From NCBI GenBank assembly GCA_947375085.1, contig CANCEQ010000145.1, forward strand, positions 1-7,672: a stretch of DNA of 7,672 bases, written 5' to 3'. Shown here in pieces: positions 1 to 6,065 of this stretch. The notes under the pieces were generated by a model that worked only from the letters and a program-made list of their open reading frames with translations, made no database searches and was not told the DNA's origin. The stretch's first letter is position 1. The number at the start of each line of letters is the position of its first letter. The position numbers and the translations under genes were made by a program. Origin of the DNA: Flavobacteriales bacterium (GTDB lineage Bacteria; Bacteroidota; Bacteroidia; Flavobacteriales; Crocinitomicaceae).

Positions 1-342
1 GATGTAAACCAAGCGTTTATCGCAGCAATCTTAACTGTTATCGGTTACTCTATGAATGATACGGTAATTGTATTTGACCGTATTCGTGAGAACTTACACA
101 ACAGTAACGAAAGTGAAAACCAAAATGACATTGTAAACAAATCGTTGAACACTACGTTAAGTCGTACATTCAATACTTCTATGATTTTATTCGTTGTTGT
201 ATTGATCATGTTCATCTTCGGTGGTGCTGCGATTAAAGGTTTCTTATTCGCGATGTTAGTTGGTGTTGTTATCGGTACATATTCTTCTTTATGTGTTGCT
301 ACACCAATCTTAATTGACTTCTCTAAGAAATTGAAAAGATAA
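1..342 (+). CDS. secDF: Protein translocase subunit SecDF (SecF part), C-terminal fragment
   Basis: This is the last 113 residues of a SecF-type membrane protein; the 5' end lies outside the window and the frame is open from base 1. SecD/SecF use the proton motive force to help pull exported proteins through SecYEG at the inner membrane. The fragment carries the conserved SecF signature GYSMNDTVIVFDRIREN (residues 15-31), a TLSRTFNTS segment (about 50-58) and two closing hydrophobic helices (about 59-78 and 82-105), then a short basic tail ending in KKLKR. Bacteroidota usually encode SecD and SecF as one fused protein, so secDF is likelier than a separate secF, but the fragment alone cannot show this. 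An internal ATG at 52 lies inside the conserved motif and is not a start. The gene ends 21 bases before an intrinsic terminator. Confidence 0.95.
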   Translation, partial: DVNQAFIAAILTVIGYSMNDTVIVFDRIRENLHNSNESENQNDIVNKSLNTTLSRTFNTSMILFVVVLIMFIFGGAAIKGFLFAMLVGVVIGTYSSLCVATPILIDFSKKLKR

Positions 343-363
343 GATTTCTTAAAACTTAATATG

Positions 364-397
364 AAAGCCTGGTTGATTTTTTCAATCAGGCTTTTTT
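364..397 (+). terminator. Intrinsic terminator after secDF
   Basis: A 13-bp stem pairs 364-376 (AAAGCCTGGTTGA) with 382-394 (TCAATCAGGCTTT), with one G-U pair and a five-T loop, and runs into a T tract ending at 397. It sits 21 bases after the secDF stop and should end its transcript. On the minus strand it lies over 200 bases beyond the end of the convergent nuclease gene and has only a short T run, so it is a weaker terminator in that direction. Confidence 0.9.
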
Positions 398-399
398 AG

Positions 400-567
400 T
401 TATTATATGTTGTTACTTTTTTTAGAAATAGTGACCAGAAATCTTATCACACCGCGAAGCAGCCACGAAGTGAAAAGTTACAAAAGGAAGCATCAAAAGA
501 AAAACAAAAGTTATTTTTAGATAGAGAAGGAAACTGCGATGCAATTATAAAGAAAGGTTTTGATTAA
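400..567 (+). other. Startless open stretch, possible decayed gene end
   Basis: The 208 bases between the secDF terminator and the convergent nuclease gene hold no intact gene. One plus-strand frame is open from the TAG at 397 to a TAA at 565-567. Its second half reads as plausible hydrophilic protein ending in LFLDREGNCDAIIKKGFD, but the frame has no ATG, GTG or TTG codon. It could be the remnant of a gene whose front was deleted, or chance. I do not recognise the family. Bases 450-470 (CACCGCGAAGCAGCCACGAAG, 21 bases split here as CACCGCGAAGC and AGCCACGAAG) loosely recall the repeat at 2041-2173. No terminator for the minus-strand nuclease gene is evident here. Confidence 0.3.
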
Positions 568-605
568 ATTTAAGTGAGATTGAAATCCTCAAATACTATT
601 AATCC

Positions 606-1976
606 TTAATACTTCACAATATTTAAAGCAGGATTGCTTCGAATGTATTGAATCAATAAAGTATCTACATCTTCACCATCAATGACTTTATCGATTAGAT
701 GTTTCCATTTTTCTACTGGTGTAAATTGAGCGTGGAATGGTACATAACCATAACCTACCAATGTTCCATCTTCGACGAGAAGAATACTCTTCTCCCCTTT
801 TTGTCTTCCGCTTTCTATGATGTAATAACTTTCTTTGTTTGAAGTTATGTTTTGTATCATGTCTTTTGCTCTCAAATTGTAGAATTCGAACGATTCTTGT
901 TGTATACAAGCGCCTTTACATTCGTTGACAGTATATTGAAAGCAAGATGAATTAGAAGGGTATAAATCAGCTAGTTTTTGACACAATTCAAACTCCTCTA
1001 CTTTGTTTAAAAGAAAAGTGGTAGCGTCATTTTTTGAATTAAATCCTACAATCGGAGCATCCATAAATTTAGATGTCAGTCCAATGAAAAAACGTTGGTA
1101 TCCTCTATCATCAAAATACCCATAAACACCGTGAGAAAATCTGTTTTTCTTCAACGGAGGATTATGAGCTGGACTGTACTTTTTAATTAAATTGATTTCG
1201 ATTAAATGAGAGATAAACTCAGAACCTGTAATCTCATATTCAATTCTCGTAATTTCCTTTATTAATTTTGCTCCTTTAACCGATTTTGAATTTTTAAGGT
1301 GCTGCTCAATTCTTCTACGAATGTATTTACTTCGTCCAACAAAAATCAATGCGTTGAATTCATTGTAAAACTTATACACTCCCGTTTTATCTGGAATCTC
1401 GTCTAATTCAGCAATATCTAAATTTGGATGAAAAATTCGTGGATTTAAATCTTCAACAACAAAATTATCTAATTCTGAAGCATCTGTCTTTTTAAGAATC
1501 GTAAACAATTTAGCAGTAGCAAATGCATCTCCACCTGCTCTATGTCGACCAACTAATTCGATTCCTAAATTTCTTGATAATTTCCCTAAACTGTATGATT
1601 CTAATCCTGGTAAAATTTTTCTTGATGCATTTACAGTACACAAATGTTGTCTACGATAATCAAATCCTAATTTTCTAAACTCTTGACGCACAATTCCGTA
1701 GTCAAAATTGACATTATGTGCTACAAAAACACATCCTTCTGTAAATTCAACTATTTTCTTAGCTACTTCAAAAAACTTAGGAGCATCCTTTACCATTTTA
1801 TCACTAATTCCTGTCAAATTAACAATGAATTCTGGTATTGGCATTTCGGGATCAATCAGCGTTTCGTACTGATCGATAATTTCATTACCATCGTGTTTAA
1901 ACATAGCGATTTCCGTTATCTTGGAGCTTTTGGGGCTACCTCCTGTTGTCTCTATGTCGATTATTACGTAATGCAT
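606..1976 (-). CDS. DEDDh exonuclease fused to Cho/UvrC-like GIY-YIG endonuclease
   Basis: A 456-residue nuclease, probably acting in DNA repair. Residues 1-165 form a DEDDh 3'-5' exonuclease like the DNA polymerase III epsilon subunit: Exo I is DIETTG with D7 and E9, Exo II is HNVNFD with D92, and Exo III is HRAGGDA with H145 and D150, so all five catalytic residues are present. Residues about 195-275 form a GIY-YIG domain: GVY at 199-201, FVG at 212-214, R222, E260 and N272. Residues 332-357 hold C332, C345, C353 and C357, followed by ES, matching the cysteine motif of UvrC and E. coli Cho (in UvrC reported to bind a 4Fe-4S cluster). The UvrC C-terminal RNase H-like and helix-hairpin-helix domains are absent, so it resembles Cho with an added exonuclease. 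The frame extends upstream to a GTG at 2048, but that codon lies inside the palindromic repeat; the ATG at 1976 begins MHYVIIDIETTG, the usual position for an exonuclease N-terminus. No Shine-Dalgarno site or clear promoter precedes it. Confidence 0.92.
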   Translation of the reverse strand: MHYVIIDIETTGGSPKSSKITEIAMFKHDGNEIIDQYETLIDPEMPIPEFIVNLTGISDKMVKDAPKFFEVAKKIVEFTEGCVFVAHNVNFDYGIVRQEFRKLGFDYRRQHLCTVNASRKILPGLESYSLGKLSRNLGIELVGRHRAGGDAFATAKLFTILKKTDASELDNFVVEDLNPRIFHPNLDIAELDEIPDKTGVYKFYNEFNALIFVGRSKYIRRRIEQHLKNSKSVKGAKLIKEITRIEYEITGSEFISHLIEINLIKKYSPAHNPPLKKNRFSHGVYGYFDDRGYQRFFIGLTSKFMDAPIVGFNSKNDATTFLLNKVEEFELCQKLADLYPSNSSCFQYTVNECKGACIQQESFEFYNLRAKDMIQNITSNKESYYIIESGRQKGEKSILLVEDGTLVGYGYVPFHAQFTPVEKWKHLIDKVIDGEDVDTLLIQYIRSNPALNIVKY

Positions 1977-2179
1977 TATGAATTTGTAAAGAAACTGAGA
2001 ATTTTTGGATTTTGGAGGGGAATTATGTAAAAAGTGTATTTTAACCACAGAGTAGTTTTTTTTACCACAGAGGGTTACAGATTATATCACAGAGGACCAC
2101 GGAGTTTTTTTATTACAGAAGCAAATAAAACTCGGTGCGACTCTGTGCATTACTCCAAGAAACTCTGTGTTAAAAAATT
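1977..2179. other. Intergenic spacer between the nuclease and SNF2 genes
   Basis: This 203-base gap separates two minus-strand genes. Most of it (2041-2173) is the palindromic repeat. The part nearest the nuclease start, 1977-2040, has no clear TAnnTTTG element on the minus strand, so the nuclease may be transcribed by readthrough from the SNF2 gene or from a weak promoter that I cannot recognise. No classical terminator with a T run is seen after the SNF2 stop, though the repeat could fold there. Confidence 0.6.
2041..2173. repeat. Palindromic intergenic repeat of CACAGAG/CTCTGTG units
   Basis: The outer arms are TTAACCACAGAGT (2041-2053) and ACTCTGTGTTAA (2162-2173), inverted copies differing by one inserted C. 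The inner arms, 2088-2108 and 2127-2147, are 21 bases each and match at 17 positions after inversion, beginning CACAGAG and ending CTCTGTG, around an 18-base loop. ACCACAGAG also occurs as direct copies at 2044-2052 and 2064-2072. The transcript of either strand could form a long two-tier hairpin. The element ends six bases from the SNF2 stop codon. I recall similar 'ACCACAGAG...CTCTGTG' intergenic elements scattered in many bacterial genomes, including Bacteroidota; that is memory, not a search. Its role, if any, could be transcript-end protection or termination. Confidence 0.85.
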
Positions 2180-5100
2180 TCAATCAAAGAATCCTATTAA
2201 ATCTTCTTTTGATAGGGATTTTAAAATGGATGCGTCTGTTTTAATTAAGTCGTTGACCAATTCTTTTTTCGACTCTTGTAATTTCATTATCTTTTCTTCG
2301 ATCGTATCCGGGCAAATCAATCGAACAGCTACTACATTTTTCTTTTGACCAATTCGGTAACATCTATCAATTGCTTGATTTTCAACAGCTGGATTCCACC
2401 ACGGGTCAACTAAATAAACATAGTCTGCCTCTGTTAAATTCAATCCTGTCCCTCCTGCTTTTAAACTGATTAAAAAGACCCTAACATCCGAATTCGACTG
2501 AAATTCTTCCACTTTAGAAGATCTATTTTTAGTCTGACCGGTTAAATATTCAAAAGGGATATTTGTTTTTTCTAACTCTACTTTTATTAAATCCAACATA
2601 GAAACAAATTGTGAAAACACAATCATTTTATGATACGGAGCTTTAGTGGTAATTTCTTCCATTAATACTTCAATCTTAGCTGAAGCATTCCCGTAATATT
2701 CTTGATCATTGATTAAGGCTGGAGAATCGCAAATTTGTCTCAACTTTGTCAATCCAGCAAGCATATACATTGTATCCATGTACTTTTTTTCACCGCTTGA
2801 AGCCATTAAAAATTCTCTAAACTCTTGTTTGTAAGAATCGTACACACTTCTTTGCTCCTCGCCCATTTCACAATAAATCACCATTTCGGTTTTATCTGGT
2901 AATTCTTTTGCTACTTGTGCTTTGGTTCTTCTTAATAAAAATGGATTGATTTTTTTCTGAAGTTCAATTGCTCTTCGGGTATCTTTAAATTTATCAATTG
3001 GTGCAGAATAATGATCTTGAAAAGCTTGTTTATTACCCAATAAACCTGGACAAGCAAATGAAAATTGTCCGTACAAATCAAAGGTATTATTTTCAATAGG
3101 TGTTCCTGTTAAAACAACTTTATTTCTTGATTTTAATAAACGAACAGATTTATAACGTTGCGATTCAGGATTTTTAATCGCTTGAGATTCATCCAAAAAG
3201 ATGTAATTAAAATGGTATTCTTTCAAAAAACGAATATCTGACAATAACGTTCCGTACGATGTTAAAATAATCTCATATTGGTCGAAATCGTTCGTGTTTT
3301 TAATTCGATCTGTACCATAAATTGTATGAATTTTTATCGATGGAGCAAATTTCTCCACCTCCGCTTGCCAATTGAAAATCAATGAAGTAGGAACAACAAT
3401 TAGATTTGTATTCTTTCTTCCTTTTTCTCTTTGTGATAAAATAAAAGCTATAATTTGAATGGTTTTACCCAATCCCATATCATCTGCTAAACAACCTCCG
3501 AATTCAAATTCGTCTAGGAAATTTAACCAATTCAATCCTTCCTTCTGATAATCACGTAAAGTCGCTTTTAATTCTTTAGGAACAGAAACTGCTTCAATTG
3601 ATTTAAAATCAGCCATTTTCGATTTATAAAAAGCCAATTGATCTCTCGCTTCGTTAGATAGAACTTCGTCTTCATACAATTCTGAAATCTCTGAAAAGTT
3701 CATTTTAGGAGTTCTAATTGTATCCTTCCCTACTTCACCTGCTCTAAAATACTTCGAAAATTTTTCAATCCATTCTTCAGGAAGAACTCCTAACGTTCCA
3801 TCTCCTAATTCAACAAATTTTGTTCTGTTTTTAACCGATTTTTGAAGTTGCTTTAACGAAACATCCTGATTCCCGAATTTAACTTTAAGTGAAGTATCAA
3901 ACCAATCCAATCCACTATTTACAGAAACCGAAACGGAAGCTCTATATGCATTTAACTTATTGTTTTTTAAATTACTAAATCCTAAAATAGTAATTCCTTC
4001 TTCTCTCCATTTCTCGAAAACATCGTAAAACCAACCGTCTTCTAAAAACTCTTGTTTGTGCACATAAAAATAGCCTAACTCTAATTGGTCCTCAAAATAA
4101 GGATGTTGACGTAACAAAATCGACATCAATCGAACTTCTAAATCATCATCACGGTCGATTAAAAACGAATTTCCTTTTGCATCGGTTGAATAAACCTGTT
4201 TTTTAGAGAACAAAGGTACTTCAATCGAACCGTATTTTACTACTGGTGAAATAATTACATAATCCTCTGAATCTGACAGATAGATTAATTTCTCTTTTGT
4301 ATTTTGAGCACTAAAATCTTTGATTTGCTTTTTCGTCGCCGGTTTTAAATACGAATAATTGATTTTTATTTTATGTTCTAAATTCGCTAAAATCGTTTCT
4401 TGAAATTCCTTGAATTTAGATTCGTGAATTAAAATTGTTTGATTGTTCTTTTTGAAAAAATGAATTACTCTGGTGTAATTTGGATTATCCAATAAATACA
4501 TCGTTTTACCGATTAAAACAAAGTAATTGAATTTCAACTTTAAATCTCTAATCTCATAGGATTTTTCAAAAATATCTATCCTTCCAGTTACTTCGTAAAA
4601 AGAATCTTTTTGATTGACCGTTAAAATTAAATCCGTATCCAACAATTTTATTTCCACTGGAACAACTGAAGTAGATTTTAATGAATCGGAAACCGAAGAA
4701 TCGTGGTAATAAGCATCTATTTTTAAAGGATTTAAAACAATTGCTTTCAAAGCCTCAATATCTGATTCAGAACTATTTCGAACGGTGTTATTCTGAAATT
4801 TCACCAATCCTGAATAAAATTTCAATTCATCTTTATCATCCGATTTCCAAACATAATCTATTGGATTTAAAGTTGCTAATGGATTTTTAATTTGACCTTC
4901 TTTCGTCAATTTGGCTTCCATTAACTCAATGTAAATATGGTCGTAATAGCGGTGTTGACCAAAAACCATGATTTTTTTAGAATCTTTCAATTCTACTTTA
5001 TCCAATTTAAATTCCTTCTGAACTGGCAGTAAATGTTGTTGTAATAATTTAGTCGTCTGCTGATTAACAGGTAATATCTCTTTAATCTTTGGAGTAACAA

Positions 5101-5872
5101 TTAACTCTCTACCCGAAAATTCCAATTGAAAATACGCATCCAAAAACGGCTCATTTTCAAGACCATAGTCCAAGGCTTTAGAATAGAGGACTTCCTTTCT
5201 TAAGACCTCATCAAAAAACACCCTGATTTCTTTTCTGTCTTTCAAATTGTACATCATTTGAACTTGATGTTCGCACAATTTCTTTTTCGGTGTCTTACAG
5301 GCACACGATAGAATCAAATCATTCGCCTCGTTTATTCGAATATGGACAGGTAACGTTTGGTAAAAACTATACGAATCTTTGAAGGAACCTTGATTAATCT
5401 TCAGACTTAAAACTTGTAAATCGAAGTACCCCCTTTTTCCATCATTCGCAAATTCAAGACTATTCTTTAAAATAAACGTGTTGGTTAAATCTGAAAATGA
5501 AAAATTTTGAAAAACATAATCCGTTGGATGATAATCGTTTGATACTTCCTCCTCTGAATTGCGTTCAATTAACACTTCTTTTTCGTCTTCTGAAAGCGAA
5601 TTTGAAAGCTCTGAATCAGCCTGTTGCAAAACATTTACAACATGTTTACAAACAGGACCTAATTCAAAAGGACACGTACATTTAGAAGATTTAACTTTCT
5701 CTTTCGTGTATTGAATCGTAACAAAATAGATTTTTGAACCTTGAACTTTTGCTGAAATTTCTGTATCCGTAATACTTAATTCCTTGACTTTAGAATCATC
5801 GCTTTTATCTCTCGTTTTTTGAGAAGTGTAACTGTTAATATACGTTTCGAAAGCTTTGTTCAAAAGAACCAT
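2180..5872 (-). CDS. SNF2-family DEAD/DEAH-box helicase with N-terminal SWIM zinc motifs
   Basis: A 1230-residue Swi2/Snf2-type ATPase, expected to move on double-stranded DNA and remodel or displace bound proteins (as RapA does with RNA polymerase) rather than unwind strands. Residues 65-77 are a SWIM zinc motif, CxCx7CxH (C65, C67, C75, H77), and residues 190-202 repeat the same spacing (C190, C192, C200, H202). Residues about 230-760 have no motif I can name; bacterial SNF2 proteins often carry an SNF2-associated domain here. The C-terminal motor (about 765-1200) is complete: RDYQKEGLNWL, Walker A DMGLGKT (798-804), PTSLIFNW, DESQ (894-897) as motif II, LTGTP (921-925), motif IV near 1083-1090, KAGGTGLNL (1138-1146) and QAIDRCYRIGQ (1166-1176). 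It is long but within the range for SWIM-type SNF2 proteins. The ATG at 5872 is the first start in frame before the SWIM motif. A Bacteroidota-type promoter lies about 115 bases upstream. Confidence 0.95.
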   Translation of the reverse strand: MVLLNKAFETYINSYTSQKTRDKSDDSKVKELSITDTEISAKVQGSKIYFVTIQYTKEKVKSSKCTCPFELGPVCKHVVNVLQQADSELSNSLSEDEKEVLIERNSEEEVSNDYHPTDYVFQNFSFSDLTNTFILKNSLEFANDGKRGYFDLQVLSLKINQGSFKDSYSFYQTLPVHIRINEANDLILSCACKTPKKKLCEHQVQMMYNLKDRKEIRVFFDEVLRKEVLYSKALDYGLENEPFLDAYFQLEFSGRELIVTPKIKEILPVNQQTTKLLQQHLLPVQKEFKLDKVELKDSKKIMVFGQHRYYDHIYIELMEAKLTKEGQIKNPLATLNPIDYVWKSDDKDELKFYSGLVKFQNNTVRNSSESDIEALKAIVLNPLKIDAYYHDSSVSDSLKSTSVVPVEIKLLDTDLILTVNQKDSFYEVTGRIDIFEKSYEIRDLKLKFNYFVLIGKTMYLLDNPNYTRVIHFFKKNNQTILIHESKFKEFQETILANLEHKIKINYSYLKPATKKQIKDFSAQNTKEKLIYLSDSEDYVIISPVVKYGSIEVPLFSKKQVYSTDAKGNSFLIDRDDDLEVRLMSILLRQHPYFEDQLELGYFYVHKQEFLEDGWFYDVFEKWREEGITILGFSNLKNNKLNAYRASVSVSVNSGLDWFDTSLKVKFGNQDVSLKQLQKSVKNRTKFVELGDGTLGVLPEEWIEKFSKYFRAGEVGKDTIRTPKMNFSEISELYEDEVLSNEARDQLAFYKSKMADFKSIEAVSVPKELKATLRDYQKEGLNWLNFLDEFEFGGCLADDMGLGKTIQIIAFILSQREKGRKNTNLIVVPTSLIFNWQAEVEKFAPSIKIHTIYGTDRIKNTNDFDQYEIILTSYGTLLSDIRFLKEYHFNYIFLDESQAIKNPESQRYKSVRLLKSRNKVVLTGTPIENNTFDLYGQFSFACPGLLGNKQAFQDHYSAPIDKFKDTRRAIELQKKINPFLLRRTKAQVAKELPDKTEMVIYCEMGEEQRSVYDSYKQEFREFLMASSGEKKYMDTMYMLAGLTKLRQICDSPALINDQEYYGNASAKIEVLMEEITTKAPYHKMIVFSQFVSMLDLIKVELEKTNIPFEYLTGQTKNRSSKVEEFQSNSDVRVFLISLKAGGTGLNLTEADYVYLVDPWWNPAVENQAIDRCYRIGQKKNVVAVRLICPDTIEEKIMKLQESKKELVNDLIKTDASILKSLSKEDLIGFFD

Positions 5873-5928
5873 CTGTCAATTTTATTATTCTTGGCTAAAA
5901 TTACTCAATTTAAGCCTGTTTTTTGATA

Positions 5929-5992
5929 GGTCAAAAATCAAATTGCTATTTTTTGGTCAAAAATGTCAATTTTACTAAAATAGTTCAAAAAT
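5929..5992. repeat. Three short direct repeats G(G/T)TCAAAAAT in the divergent promoter region
   Basis: GGTCAAAAAT occurs at 5929-5938 and 5955-5964, and GTTCAAAAAT at 5983-5992. The starts are 26 and 28 bases apart, between two and three helical turns. The third copy overlaps the predicted -7 element of the SNF2 promoter; the other two lie just downstream of it, in the SNF2 leader. They could be operator sites for a regulator of either gene, or they could reflect AT-rich composition. Confidence 0.45.
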
Positions 5993-6013
5993 AATAATCA
6001 ATACCGCTTCCAA
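5986..6013 (-). promoter_or_regulatory. Predicted Bacteroidota-type promoter for the SNF2 gene
   Basis: Read on the minus strand, TATTTTTG (5993-5986) matches the -7 consensus TAnnTTTG exactly, and TTG (6013-6011) lies 17 bases upstream as the -33 element. Transcription would start near 5979, giving a leader of roughly 105 bases. The consensus is known for Bacteroidota sigma-ABfr promoters; use of this site is inferred. Confidence 0.5.
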
Positions 6014-6016
6014 TCT

Positions 6017-6046
6017 TTCATATCTTTTCAAAATTCATTACTTTTG
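6017..6046 (+). promoter_or_regulatory. Predicted Bacteroidota-type promoter for the E1 dehydrogenase gene
   Basis: TACTTTTG at 6039-6046 matches the -7 consensus TAnnTTTG. The -33 element is weak: TTC at 6017-6019, 19 bases upstream, differs from TTG at one base. Transcription would start near 6053, leaving a leader of about 13 bases before the ATG at 6066, with no room for a Shine-Dalgarno site; this is plausible in the phylum. The -33 regions of this and the divergent SNF2 promoter nearly touch. Confidence 0.55.
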
Positions 6047-6065
6047 CATCTCATAAATTATAGCT

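Noticed and set aside
1683..2030. Plus-strand open frame of 115 codons
   Set aside because: It is antisense to the conserved exonuclease domain, and its peptide looks like a translation of the opposite strand.
1977..2048. 24-codon N-terminal extension of the nuclease from a GTG at 2048
   Set aside because: The GTG lies inside the palindromic repeat, and the extension has no domain character; the ATG at 1976 begins right at the exonuclease first strand.
2041..2173. CRISPR-like or insertion-sequence interpretation of the repeat
   Set aside because: There are no regularly spaced identical repeats with unique spacers, no transposase frame and no target-site duplication; the layout is a nested inverted repeat.
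2034..2348. Plus-strand open frame of 104 codons
   Set aside because: It spans the repeat and then runs antisense to the well-supported SNF2 C-terminus; its peptide is low-complexity and unlike any family.
606..6065. Possible anti-phage defence system (helicase plus nuclease)
   Set aside because: There is no methyltransferase, phospholipase-like or other defence partner, no mobile-element context, and the flanking genes are housekeeping; SWIM-type SNF2 ATPases and exonuclease/GIY-YIG fusions are ordinary chromosomal genes in this phylum.
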